Assembly: GCA_030848705.1 (NCBI GenBank) | Contig: CM061244.1 | Location: 45,053,190-45,117,189 of the forward strand | Source of the DNA: Heracleum sosnowskyi | Lineage: Eukaryota; Streptophyta; Magnoliopsida; Apiales; Apiaceae | Direction of reading: 5' to 3' | Length of the DNA stretch: 64,000 nucleotides | Part shown: in pieces, positions 1 through 11,250 of the stretch | Numbering within the stretch: position 1 is the stretch's first letter | How the letters are laid out: each line of letters begins with the position of its first letter | The notes under the pieces: model-generated | Told to the model about the DNA's origin: nothing | The model's input: the letters and a program-made list of their open reading frames with translations, nothing else | Database searches by the model: none | Program-made: the position numbers and the translations under genes

Positions 1-138
1 GTTCTGTTCTTCCATCTCGTGGAAGTCTGGGTTTTCTTCCTCATTATGATAGTTTTGCCTTTCATCCCCCTGGTTAACACTGCCCTGAGCCGCAGAATTG
101 GCAAGGCGTGCTCGTGTTCCCATATGTCGGGGTGGCAT
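1..138 (-). CDS. Ty3/gypsy gag, N-terminal 46 codons, cut by window edge
   Basis: The reverse strand opens with an ATG at 136-138 and reads MPPRHMGTRARLANS, then an acidic stretch, without a stop to the window edge. A MPPR start is usual for gag of plant Ty3/gypsy elements. The call also rests on context: on the same strand, upstream of this ATG, lie a long leader, a tRNA-Met-type primer-binding site (1608-1620) and a long LTR (1625-5672). Gag would form the particle that packages element RNA. Capsid, zinc knuckle and pol lie outside the window, so the lineage (Tekay-like is my guess) is inferred from LTR and leader style only. Confidence 0.6.
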   Translation of the reverse strand, partial: MPPRHMGTRARLANSAAQGSVNQGDERQNYHNEEENPDFHEMEEQN

Positions 139-1607
139 TTTCCTGATATTTTTAAGCAAAACTTTTATTATTAAAACCATTTGTTCCCTTTTTAAAATAT
201 GTGGTTGAATCAATTGAGTCCTTGGTGAAATCTTGGAAATCATCCTTGCTCACACAAAACTCTTTTTATAGGAATTTTTTTTTTTTTTTCAAAATGGGGG
301 TTGCACAGTTTATATGTCAAAACTAGTAACTTGTAAAACAATTGCAATAGAGGGGATATCAAATCTTAAAACTGAAAGCTTTATCGAAACTGAAATGCAT
401 GAATATATACATTGGTGACATAAAGTCACGAGATGTTGAGTCAAAGTTCCATCAAAAGCGAACACATCGCTGAAATACATCATCCCTACAACAGTCAAAA
501 GCTAAGTACTACCAGTCAACCTGTCAACATCTGCTACGTCAGTCTGATCAACCTATCTCTAACTCAGAAAGGATACTACTATACATCGGAACCATCCCAC
601 AAAAACTGGCACTACTAACGGCCATCTGAGTTTAGAGAACTAAGCTATCTATCACCTATCAAGTTTCCCCCTCTGAGCGGGTCAGATTCCTGACACGCGC
701 CATAGCATCTGCCCAAATCCTCTCTGTAGCTAGTCGGGGTACCAGTCCCTCAACAATAACAGACATGCCTCTCATGCGGACCATAGCTCGCCACTCGATG
801 CGGGAAATCTCAAGTCTCATCTCCATAGGAGTCATAAACCTCATCCCGTTCTGATAAGAACGACGGGTCTCTCTCTCTCTGCAGCTAACTGTCTCCTCAG
901 CTCATCAGCTCTAGCCTCTGCCGCTGCCAAGTCAGTGGTCAGCCGGCCAATCATCCAATCATGGATCACAGTAGGTACTCCAGTAGGTGAGGGAGGAGGT
1001 GTGTCTGGATCAGTCATAGCCTGGTCCTCCTCATATCCCTCAGGGGCAAGATCATAGTCATCGTCTGATGGTAACGGGCTCAATGGGGGCACAGGAGGGG
1101 TAAGGACTCTCATAATAGGCAGAGGGTACATCCTGATGCCTTCTCGGCTAGCACTATCCTCAGAAGTCTCATCATCATCCGTAGTAACTACATCAGGTAC
1201 AATCTGATCCCCCTCAGTGGAATCATCATCATCAGTCGAATATCCCTCAAGAGAGAGAACAGGAGAAGTAGGAAAGTCAAACACAGTCGTGGGGTCCTCT
1301 TCCGGATCCTCGTCCGGGTCCTCAGTATCCTCCTCGAGATCCTCCATGGGGTCGTCCACGGGGTCGTCCTCAGCCGCCAGCAGAGCCTCGTCGTGCTGGG
1401 TCTCAAAGTCATCAGCCTCCTCGGCCGCGAATACCTATACAAGCGAAAACTAGGTTACTATACTGTGTAATCAAAGTTCCCTTGCGGGTTTTAACAGTCG
1501 GTGCTACATCCGGTAGCCCAACCATGAACTCGATGGGAGTTCTTCTTATTATTATAGTTGCATTTATTATTCCTAACGCCCTATCGTTTCTGAGATTAAT
1601 AACTATA
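139..1607 (-). other. Internal leader of the gypsy element
   Basis: This is the untranslated leader between PBS and gag on the minus strand. It contains the acidic ORF (841-1347, with a shifted continuation to 659) and otherwise AT-rich DNA with no conserved coding signal. An A-rich/T-rich stretch near 280-295 is the only low-complexity tract. Confidence 0.5.
841..1347 (-). CDS. Extra acidic ORF upstream of gypsy gag
   Basis: This is a 168-codon ORF from the ATG at 1345-1347, between the PBS and gag of the minus-strand gypsy element. The N-terminal half is rich in D, E and P (EDTEDPDEDPEEDP), the middle is proline-rich, and the C-terminus is a short A/E/R-rich helix (AAAEARADELRRQLAAERER). 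The same frame is open upstream to about 1433, just after an AG that could be a splice acceptor. It stops at 841, and a related-looking basic stretch continues in another frame at 659-844 with an ATGA overlap, suggesting one frameshift in a once longer ORF. Extra ORFs ahead of gag occur in several plant gypsy lineages. No enzymatic motif is visible and the function is unknown. Confidence 0.45.
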   Translation of the reverse strand: MEDLEEDTEDPDEDPEEDPTTVFDFPTSPVLSLEGYSTDDDDSTEGDQIVPDVVTTDDDETSEDSASREGIRMYPLPIMRVLTPPVPPLSPLPSDDDYDLAPEGYEEDQAMTDPDTPPPSPTGVPTVIHDWMIGRLTTDLAAAEARADELRRQLAAERERPVVLIRTG

Positions 1608-1620
1608 GGCTCTGATGCCA
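1608..1620 (-). other. Primer-binding site, gypsy element
   Basis: Read on the minus strand this is TGGCATCAGAGCC, differing at one base from the usual tRNA-iMet complement TGGTATCAGAGC. It lies four bases inside the LTR end at 1625, the normal position for minus-strand DNA priming, and fixes the element's orientation. Confidence 0.7.
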
Positions 1621-2480
1621 TTACTATAACACCCCCAGACCCGGGGTCGGAGATCTGGGTTGTCACGATCCCTTGTTCCGTACAAACACTTAATACTTGA
1701 ACTATAAAACAATAAATCATCACACATGGTGACCCCACCATCAATATACTCACGCCAGTTATGTCTCAGAAACGAACTTACAATACAGTAGTCATATGAT
1801 CCACAAATTAAAGTTATTACAACCCAAAAGTAAAATACTGTAACCTACTACCAGTATGATTTCTATGTGAAACCATAAGGTAGCGCAAAAGTTTGTTCTT
1901 GTTCATTAATATACATAAGTGATACTTATAATTAAACCGGAGCAACAAGAGTTACACTCCGAACCAACTCAGGACTTCTACCTGATCAACTGTAACAACC
2001 ATGTTACGAGCGGCCTGTATAGCTCTGACGCGCTTCCGAGCGGTACGACGAATCCTGGCCATCTACTCTAATTGTTGTGTTGTGATATATATGTATAGAG
2101 AGAAAAAGCAAGAGTGAGCACTCGGCCCAGCAATAATACAATACAACATAAGCATATAAGTAAGCTTATATCATAAAGGAAAACCTTTAAAACTTCATTC
2201 GTATACAGAATGATATATTTATTTCTCTTTTCGTCAAAACATACCATACAGTACTACTACTGTATGAGGAACATCATTACTTATTACTGTCACATTATCA
2301 GTAACTCAGCGCCTAGGCTTTTGTTACAATGTGCAGCTCAACTCCAATTGGAGGGAAGGGAATGTACTGGAACACCCGATACACGGTGATCAGCCGTTGT
2401 ATCGTAACTTTTCTTTTCTACTAGTAGAAGGACGACTTCCTGTTCGGTTATCACCCTGACCGCATATGGGCCATTGTGCT

Positions 2481-2630
2481 AAGAGATCACTACCTCGGTG
2501 CCTATTTTTCATCACCGGGCAAGCCTTAGCACTCAAGAGATCACTACCTCGGCGCCTATTTTTCATCACCGGGCAAGCCTTGATAAATTTGGCACTACCC
2601 CGGCACCTATTTCATTGTCGTGTAGGCCTT
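2481..2630. repeat. Tandem repeat, 54 bp unit, about 2.5-3 copies
   Basis: A unit beginning AAGAGATCACTACCTCGG starts at 2481 and again at 2535. A more diverged third copy (GGCACTACCCCGGCACC) follows at about 2589. The unit contains CACCGGGCAAGCC. It lies within the gypsy LTR. Confidence 0.8.
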
Positions 2631-3164
2631 TCCAATTCCCATGATGAAAAACATTAATGAAACGGAAATCGGAATTTAATTCCACATTTCCCAAGTACGA
2701 ATACTTGTCAAAACTTTGTAACCGTTTAGAACACCTTACTCCAGAGAAATTGAAAGGAGTAAGTCAAAGTGTGGGTTGACATTAGTCAACGAGACTACCG
2801 ATGATTACTACGTATTTTGAAATCGTGACCAGGGAGTTTATTGAAATTTCAGAGTTCAGCGAGCTTGAAACACTCTACTTGAATGGGGGAGCAATCCCCT
2901 AGTCATAAGTATTCTAGAGGAACAATAGAAATAAAATTCTGTCCTCTAATCCTTGAACTAGATTCCCAGTTTTCGATGAGTTAGAAAATACTATTCGCAT
3001 TTAGTTACCTTTAAATATCTTAAGATAATAGTTGGGAATCTCTATTTTAATACCTTTTCTGAAAATCAGAAATTTATATTTTTGTGTAAATAATAGAACA
3101 TTTAATCATATAATAAGATTCTATGATTTTTAAATCATATTTGGAATATTTAATAAATACCCAA

Positions 3165-3350
3165 ATAATAAATATTAAATTATTATTCAATATAAACCAC
3201 TTAAGTGAATATTCAAAATAATATTCACTTAAAAAAATAATATTCAAATAACAAGTATTGAATTATTATTCAATATAAAATCATTTAAGTGAATATTCAA
3301 AATAATATTCACTTAATTAAATAATATTCAAATAATATTTATTATAATAT
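3165..3350. repeat. AT-rich tandem repeat with internal palindromes
   Basis: Two adjacent copies of a unit of roughly 80 bp each carry the inverted pair GTGAATATTC...GAATATTCAC followed by TTAATAATATTCAAATAA. It is almost pure A/T and lies inside the gypsy LTR. It may be a replication-slippage product; no protein-coding meaning. Confidence 0.7.
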
Positions 3351-5984
3351 TATTTAAATATCTCACCTTAAATATCCAATAATATATACATTGGAATATT
3401 TAATAAACCTTTAAAATATAACCGTCTCTGGAACCTTCCAGCTTCTGACAGTGTGATCAAAACAAAATAATAATTTAACTCCCTGTCGTATTATTTTAAA
3501 ATCATCGTACAGCTGCTCTTATACTTAGAGCCTTTAACCCTTGGTTTATATCTAGTATTTACCTAGCATATAAATCTTATACCTTATACAGCTTTTTATA
3601 CAAAGCAAAAACAGTTTTACGTTATTTCACAGCATAAAGCAGCATATATAGCAATACCACAACATATATCACAACAGCATCATTATATGGTATAGGGTTT
3701 GAAAACTTGCCTTGGGGTCTTGGTGGTGTGGTAGTGGGGGCTTGAGAGTGTGCGCGTCGATCTATAACAAGATACATAATTCACAGTCAGTCCCCTTGAA
3801 CCATTTAATGTGCTATAACTCAAGCACTACAGTTCTACCAACGAAAATTAAACGTCTCGCTCTTGGTCATCTATAACCTCGTGACATTCCGTAAACTTCT
3901 AAGTCAAAAGCTTGGGTGAAAACCATTCACAAATCCCAAGTTCTTTTACTTTACCATTTCTTGTTTTAAACCATCCCCTTAGGGGTATTTCACTCGCGCA
4001 ACCTTCGTTCGCGTATTTTTATAAAATCACCAACTCATCTTTTTAACTCGAACCCTTCTAGGTTTCCTTTCCTAATTATACATACTAGTATCCATTTTAA
4101 TATCTCAATCCAACTCCAATTTTAAAGGGCTTGATCCCTATCTCAAAGTTCATACAATGAACTATCTAGTTACGCGAAACCGCTTTTACTAAAACGGGCG
4201 TTTCTCTTAAACCGTAAATCAAAACGATACGATTCTTTCGCTAAAATAATCTAGGAAACAGAGCCTACATGCTCATGGTCAGAAACCTCAAGTTTATGCC
4301 CTGTTTTGCAATCATAGTTTCTGTCTAAACTACCTAAGTAAAATCCGACATGGTAACGGCGCTTATGCGAACTTCCCGTGTTTTTAAACACTCAATCCAA
4401 TCTACAATCAACCATCAACCAATCACCAATCAAACTCAAACTTATACTACCATTTTTCTGTCCAAACAAGGTCACACTCTAATTCACAAGTTCATCCACA
4501 AATCAACCATCAAACATGCTTAAAATCATGCATACATGCTTTATTCAAACATAGTTTCAATCAAACACTTCTAACTTACTAGATCAAGCAAAAATCTTAA
4601 AAAGAAAGAAGTTTATATCTTCCTTGGATCTTAACAAAGGCTATATATGGGTGATATATCCTTCCTTGCTCCTTAACTATGTTAATCAAACCTAAAATCA
4701 TCAAAACAAAACAAGATTCTATGAGGTTACTATTCACATCACTATTCATCATCATATTTGCATCCATTTTTGACCAAGCTATCATACATGGATGAGGCTA
4801 AGATTAGAGATCTACCTTGGATATTGGAAGGGGGTGATTTAGAGCCCAAGATCAAGAATTATGGTTGAGTGGAAGTTGGAGCAAAAATTTTAAGCCCTTG
4901 GTTGAAGAAAATAGCCGAATGGTGTGTTCATCTTGATGCTTCTCTTTTTGCTTTTGTTTTGTTTGATTTTTCTTTCTTTTCTTTTGTCTAATTAACCTTT
5001 AACACTTTGTAATTAAATTGTGTGGCTAATAACAAGGCTTGTCATCAATGACAAGGCCAATTTGGATGTGTGGTGGTGGTGAAAGTGGTGACAAGGTGGT
5101 GATTCATCACCTTGTCATCACTTTGTCATGCTTATGTCATTTCATTGCATCATGCTTATGTCACCCTTTGCATCCTCAATCCTCTTATATATTGCACTTG
5201 ATGATCTCATATAATACTCCTTCTTTGGTTATGGTTTAATCCAAAATTTATTACGCTTTTGTTTCGCGATAGTTTCAAGTGGTTTTAAAGACGTTTCTCT
5301 GTACCAAAGCTAGGGTACTTCCTTTATCCTTCCATTACCTTTGTCTAATATATAATCTTAGATTTCTCTCCTTGGTTTAAGATATGATCATGGATTTCTC
5401 ATTCCACATACTTTCTTAAAACGATCACATCAATTCATCCTTAACTGTCCAGTGAATAGTGATTTAAAACTCGGAGGGGAATCTTCTGATTCTGATCGCT
5501 TTTACATTCTTTTATTCTTCTTATACATCAATAATATCACTTCGAAACATTCATTCCATGTCGTCTACATAGTGTGGGCTGAAAAACTTTTCATCAGCAA
5601 ATTTACTATTCATCAGTGGAAAATTTACTATTCATCAAGGTTTTAATTATTACAAAAATTTGGGATATTACAGCACTTGATTCTCTAGCTTGAGAGTTGG
5701 TTGCCTCTAATCTCTCTCACTTTTCCCTTATCAACACCACGAAACTGCTTGGCAAGGCATGAAATTTGTTCACTCTCCTCTATACTTCTCCCTCCCCTTT
5801 TGTTATCATCAATTGAATGAGTGGAAAGGAATATTGAAGTAGATGATTAGTAGTTGTTAAATAACCTATCTTTATAATATTATTCACGGATGTTTTGGCA
5901 TTTTCAAACCCTTCATTTACACGTTTCATTTTATGAAGAGCTTTCATATGAATTTTGTGCATCTTGAAGTTATCTTTGTAAATT

Positions 5985-6260
5985 TTAAAAAATCTCCTTT
6001 GCATATTTCATCATGGCTCTCCTATACCGCTCCTTGATTTCTGCCTCAGCATCAGCTAAGTTTTGATCTTCATCATCCAACCATGATTCTTCTTCCTTGT
6101 TATCAGTTATCAGAAGGTTAAGATCTTTTGATGACAAGTGAGAAATGTCTTTCACATTTGCAATATTAGCCTTATAACTCATGACAATCTCATATGTATA
6201 TATTTTTCTCTCGATTTCTCTCTTTTCTTGCATCATGATTTTACCGTATAAGTTCACCAT
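5985..6260 (-). CDS. Hypothetical ORF, charged and possibly helical, unrecognised
   Basis: This 91-codon minus-strand ORF (MVNLYGKIMMQEKREIER...) is rich in E, K, D and R and would form a charged helix. A second ORF in another frame (5780-6004, K-rich) follows with a short overlap, so the pair could be a decayed exon split by a frameshift. I recognise no family and see no promoter. It sits in the intergenic DNA between the gypsy LTR and the RBX1 promoter. It may be a chance ORF; it is reported because the stretch 5673-6637 holds nothing else of note. Confidence 0.15.
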   Translation of the reverse strand: MVNLYGKIMMQEKREIERKIYTYEIVMSYKANIANVKDISHLSSKDLNLLITDNKEEESWLDDEDQNLADAEAEIKERYRRAMMKYAKEIF

Positions 6261-6637
6261 CTCCCTTGCACCTCAACGTTCCACTATACTCACTTTATAC
6301 ATCAAATATTGATTTGTGCTTAAACTATACTCACATTTCATTTTTTTCACAATTTTAGACATATTTTAAATATCCGTGCAAAATCCAAAATACAAAGGGA
6401 ATCCAAATATTAAAAAAAAATGAGAGGACAGTGGGAGTAACACATATAATATCGTGACGCTTATCTTAAAAATAACAATTATCTTAAAAATAACTTATCT
6501 TGATTAATAAAATAATGAAGTCTAAAAATAACATTATGGTCAACACATGTAAAATACCTTTTTCTTATTTTTCAAAAATTTACAAATGCAAAGTTAAATA
6601 TATTTCGTTATATAAAATACATTTAAGTAAATAAAAA

Positions 6638-6647
6638 CTATAAATAG
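6638..6647 (+). promoter_or_regulatory. TATA box of RBX1
   Basis: CTATAAATAG lies 57-66 bases before the RBX1 ATG. A start site about 30 bases downstream would leave a 5' UTR of roughly 30 bases. It is the only good TATA match near the gene. Confidence 0.55.
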
Positions 6648-6703
6648 TGAGGCGCTTCGTGAAAGTCCCAATAGTTTGGTCGTTAAGAGTAATCTAATCG
6701 AAG

Positions 6704-9700
6704 ATGGACACAGACGTTACGATGGTACCCGTGGAAGAACTCGGATCTAGCAGCGGCGCCGGTCCTTCTTCAACCAAGAAACCACCTAAGCGCTTCGAAA
6801 TCAAAAAGTGGAACGCCGTTTCTCTTTGGGCCTGGGGTCAGTCAGTCCTTTTTCAAACCCTAACTTTACTCCTTTTGTTTTTATTGAAAACTAATCTAAT
6901 TTGTTTTAATTGATTTGTGCAGATATTGTTGTTGATAACTGTGCGATTTGCAGGAACCATATCATGGATCTCTGTGAGTTTACGATTTTGTTTTTGTTTT
7001 TTTTTTCTATGTATGTTGATTTGCAAACACACTGTTGCTGTATTAGCACAAACAGCAGTTATGATTTATGTATGGTTTAATTAGGTATTGAGTGTCAAGC
7101 TAATCAAGCTAGCGCTACTAGTGAGGAATGCACCGTTGCTTGGGGTATGAATTCTCTTTTTCAAATCAATCGTATTATATATGTATGTAATTCCAATGTT
7201 TTCTTATTAATTGTTATTGACTTGTGTTATTGAACTGATTGTTGTTCTGTTTAATCGTGATTGTGCAATTAAACTTTTGAAGATACTTTCACTATGTATG
7301 ATTGGACTATGTGTTTGTCTTTACATTTCTAGCATAGCTTCGGTGATTCCTCTATTTTTAATAAGATTGTCGTAAACCTAATGATCAATTAGGATTTCAT
7401 GTAAATGCATGATAAGATTGTATATATTAATGGGCTTATGAGTAAGTTTGTTTTTTTATTCTTGCTTGGTTGTAACTTTAAGTGCGATTGCTTTGACAAG
7501 TTATCTCAATTCTCAGACCGCTTGGTCTTTCCGTGTTTGTGATGTTCAAGATGGATGTTTGTACTGTTTGTCACTAGTTTTTACTGCCAGTCAGTGGTTG
7601 AGATTATTTTTTATTTATCTAGAGTACATATGACTTCTTTGGTATACTATACGAGTACTCGGTCATTATTATTTTACCCTCTTTGTTACTATTACTATTA
7701 AATGCCAACTTGATATTTGTAGCAAAGTCGCTTGACTAATTGAATGGGAGGTTGAGTAGTGAAAGACTAGGTCAAACCTCTAGATTTAATTAATGGAGCT
7801 AAAGTTTTACTTAATTGTTACTACCAACTTGCGGAGTACTAAATTTAATGTTTGTAACTTCAATAATTTGTTTTATAAAACTCACACCATTTATTAATTT
7901 CAAAGGGTCAAATGGAGAGGTTGACTTGCGAATTGTTGAAAACGGCCGACTTGTCCACTAGTCCAAGTAGGTTTCCTAGTAAATATATCCAGTCAAAATT
8001 GAATGAAATGAAAAAGCAATGTATTTTTTGAAACCCTACTCAACAGAACAATATGTACTAATCTCTATTTTCTTATTCTTGCTTTTGTTGTCCTTTGAAT
8101 TGAAATTGATATATATATATATATTTGTGTGCGTGTGTGTGTTTGTGTTTGAATATGTATGTATGTATGTATGTATATGGAATGGAAAAAATATATGTTT
8201 GTCCTCAATATATGGTATATCTATTTTGTAATAAATATGCATAGTGGAGATGTTGCAATTTTGTTGTGAGATTACGTATGTAAGATGTATTTAAATACAT
8301 ATTACTTAGTAATTTATTATTAATTTTTCGACCAGTCAACCAACGAGTTGGACCTCTGTCGACTTGATTGACATACTGACGTGACAACCATGCTATTCAA
8401 TTTCTAGAAACCACTTTTTTGTGGCTGTTCAACATCAATACATTGTTAACCTTAGATTTTAAGTAAATATTTGGAATTTAAAGAGCACTTGCCTTTTTTA
8501 TGAGAAAAATGATTATATCAATGGTAATAGTAACTCAATAAGGGCATTTGCTTAGGTTTTTAAAGTTTATTGTTAGAATTATTCGAACACTTGTTCTGTT
8601 TATTGATATTACCAATGAGGGCATGCGATGCGACTGTATTAATTTGTAATATTACCCTAGCATTGTTACCAACTCACCTTCTTAGATTTTTGCCTTAGAT
8701 TTTGGCCAAGTTGTAAACTTTAATTGATTTACTCCTTATTTCTATGCATTTAGACTGAAAATTCTGGTAATTTGAAGAAAAAATTGTATCCGCTAGCTCT
8801 TGCTCCCATAATTACGTTTCCTTTTCCGTTGAGACTCTTTTGTAGTAATTTTGCACCTGTGCTATATACTATAATTGTTATTTGTTTTACTAATAGAAAC
8901 TATAGATTTATATGAGTTGTGCTCTTTATTATGTTTAGTGTCTTTCAGGCTTGTGCTACATTAGCTATGTCGGGTTTTAAGCAGGTGTTTGATTACTTTC
9001 CTAGTATTAAAGGTAGGGATTGGAAAGAAAGAAACAGTGCATACATTTTAAAATCTACCTCTTCCCTTTTAACAAGAAAAAATTGTGAAGTTATGCAGGG
9101 AGTGAATATTCTAGAAGAGGGTATTCGGTGGATTTTTGTGCTTTTTAAAAAATTTGAGGCCTTTAGAATTTTGTCTGACAAGCTAGTTATAGCGATATAG
9201 ATTTCAATCATTTCAAATGAGGCATGGTAAGGTCACAACGAAGAAATATTGAAGATGTACTATATTATTAAACTTAATTACTCTAATAAGTAAAATGACT
9301 AAATGAGTACCTAATCTGTTAATTTGTTCTCCAAGCAGATTTTCCTGTGGATATAAGCATGCAATATTAACTATAAATATAGCTATTTAGAGTATAACAC
9401 CTCAGAATACGGATCAAGTATCTTGGTGGAGTATAACAGTTTTTTCAAGGATGTAAACGTGCAGTATTAATTAACTAAATATAGCTATTTAGAGTATAAT
9501 ACCTCAGAATACGTATCAAGTATCTTGGTGGAGTATATTTAATATAAAGGATGCTAAAAACTGTAGCAAATCTAGATACCAAGAAATATAGAAGTTGGAT
9601 GTAAGTTTGGAAGGGTGGCAATATTAGACCTATCCTGGAAGCCCAACTCAAACTGATTCATGCCAAAATATACAGACATAAAGCTAGAACGACACAGAAA

Positions 9701-10502
9701 TGACCGTCAACCCTATTATGACCTGAAAGTTTTCACCAAATTTTATTAAGTTTTAGACCGTCTTGTTCTTGAACACAAACACCACCTGGTAACCTGAAAC
9801 TGACACCCCTAAATTTATTTAATATTTTTACATGTAAATACACAATTTGTAAATGTTCTTCTCTTGTCAATGTTCTATAATTATATAAACAGTGACCCAA
9901 TGTTTAAATACTTGAAGGAATATGAATGTTAAGCTCATAGTTATTGCATCACTAGACTGAACCCAAACTCAGTAAATATTGAAGTTCTCAACTATGATTT
10001 CTTCAACTGGTTTGTTTCTCATAGTATAAACTTTTGTCAAAATGGAATGTGAACATTGAAGTTTATCAGTTGGTTTTGTAATGAATTAATCTTTATCTAG
10101 AAGTAAATAAGTAGTATAGGCATGGTAAGGAACTGAGGAATACAGGGGTCGTCTTTTTAAAACAGATGCATAAAAGTATTGTTAAATGTATCCTCTCCCT
10201 CTTCTGTCTCTGTTTGCACATGTGGTGTCTGTGTTGTAAATATTTTCCTGGGTTAGTCCTTGTTCTTTATTAATCCACGTTCCTTTAAATTATTTTCTTT
10301 ACTGCCGCAGGGGTGTGCAACCATGCCTTCCATTTCCATTGCATCAGCCGATGGCTCAAAACACGTCAAGTGTGCCCACTTGGTATGTTATTGAATTCTA
10401 TTTTTTTTCTTGCTGTTCTTACTGCTGGTACGGATAACTAATTCTACATCTTACGTTTATGAAGACAACAGCGAGTGGGAGTTCCAGAAGTATGGACACT
10501 AG
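6704..10502 (+). CDS. RBX1: RING-box protein 1, catalytic subunit of cullin-RING ubiquitin ligases (5 exons)
   Basis: The exons join to 117 residues: 6704-6836, 6923-6973, 7085-7144, 10311-10382 and 10465-10502; every junction has GT at the donor and AG at the acceptor. The product has a variable S/P/K-rich N-terminus, the cullin-binding strand RFEIKKWNAVSLWAW, then the RING-H2 domain: CAICRNHIMDLCIECQ, the SEECTVAWGVCNHAFHFHC segment and RTRQ-like KTRQVCPL, ending in WEFQKYGH. All zinc ligands are present. RBX1 docks on cullins and recruits the ubiquitin-loaded E2, acting in nucleus and cytosol in SCF, CUL3 and CUL4 ligases; it also helps load NEDD8. Length and sequence match plant RBX1 closely. 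Intron 3 is unusually long (about 3.2 kb) and carries simple repeats and a local duplication. The ORF appears fully functional. Confidence 0.97.
8109..8177. repeat. Compound microsatellite (TA)n-(TG)n-(TATG)n in RBX1 intron 3
   Basis: A run of TA repeats passes into imperfect TG repeats and then about five ATGT units. It is intronic, and its length is likely to vary between individuals. Confidence 0.85.
9359..9540 (+). repeat. Local tandem duplication in RBX1 intron 3
   Basis: The segment TATAGCTATTTAGAGTATAA...CCTCAGAATACG-ATCAAGTATCTTGGTGGAGTATA occurs twice, about 100 bases apart (copies near 9360-9445 and 9460-9535), with a few mismatches. The rest of intron 3 (7145-10310) shows no coding signal. 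Confidence 0.8.
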
Positions 10503-11250
10503 AGGTACAGCAGCTAGCAGTGGGGTAGTGCTTCTCAATTTCTGGAAGTTAGGAAAGCCTATAACATCTCGGTTCCGTTGCTCTTATCTAGTGTGACGAA
10601 GGCTTTTGGAACTTTGTCTTCTATTTGATTTCTATTGTTAAGCATTAGTCTCTACATGCGAAATTTCACAATTGCAGTTTATGGAATTCAGGGTTTTGTG
10701 ATTGTTTGAACATGTATTAAGTTCATGACTGCAGACTATTTGAATATAAAATATTTGGATTGTATTTTTCTTGTTTTCTATTATTGCTTGCATATGATCC
10801 AAACAGGTATTTTCCTATGATTATATGCACTTCATGTGTGTGTGTCATTGGCAGAGATCTTGTCTGTCGTCATTGGCAGAGGTCTTGTTTGTCTAGTTGT
10901 GTTCCGGAGTTTCTGAGGAAAGAAGAGAACAGATCGGGTGAGAGTTTTCAACATTTTCTCCTCAAAGGTTTTCCCAAAAATGGGATGATTACGATAGAAG
11001 CTCCCACATACATTTTCAAAAAATTTCCTTCCATGTCATTTTTTTCAATATTTTCTCTCATCTTCAAGAAAAAACTTGGGAGCATGTTAAAGAAATTTTT
11101 TTGACTCTCTTCTCTTCCCTTCTTTTCTTTTTTATTCTCTTCTTCTACAAAACTCTTGTATAGTGTAAGTCACAGACTAAGGCTCCGTTTGGTATTGATG
11201 TTGCAGACAGCAACAACTTTTTTCTGAAAAGCAGCTAAAAAAGTATTTGG
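10503..11250. other. RBX1 3' flank and intergenic DNA with a MITE-like fragment
   Basis: After the RBX1 stop there is T-rich DNA suitable for a 3' UTR. At 11181-11260 the segment GGCTCCGTTTGGTATTGATG followed by GCAGACAGCAACAAC and AAAAGCAGCT resembles a terminal part of a common plant MITE; only one end is visible. The 10760-11104 open frame is low complexity and not convincing as a gene. Confidence 0.35.

Larger units (their letters stand above)
1625..5672 (-). mobile_element. 5' LTR of Ty3/gypsy element, about 4.05 kb
   Basis: On the minus strand the LTR begins TGTAATATCCCAAATTTTTG at 5672 and ends GGGGGTGTTATA at 1625, immediately before the PBS. The termini are an imperfect inverted pair (TGTAATA / TGTTATA; the expected final CA has apparently become TA). 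A 4 kb LTR is long but within the range of some plant gypsy lineages. No long coding region is visible inside; AT-rich and tandem repeats are listed separately. The partner LTR is outside the window, so the length cannot be confirmed by pairing; a nested insertion inside it cannot be excluded. Confidence 0.6.

Noticed and set aside
8919..9200. 93-codon ORF inside RBX1 intron 3
   Set aside because: No recognisable domain and within an intron between two firmly identified exons.
10760..11104. 114-codon ORF after RBX1
   Set aside because: F/S/K-rich translation of T-rich DNA; begins in the likely RBX1 3' flank and shows no domain.
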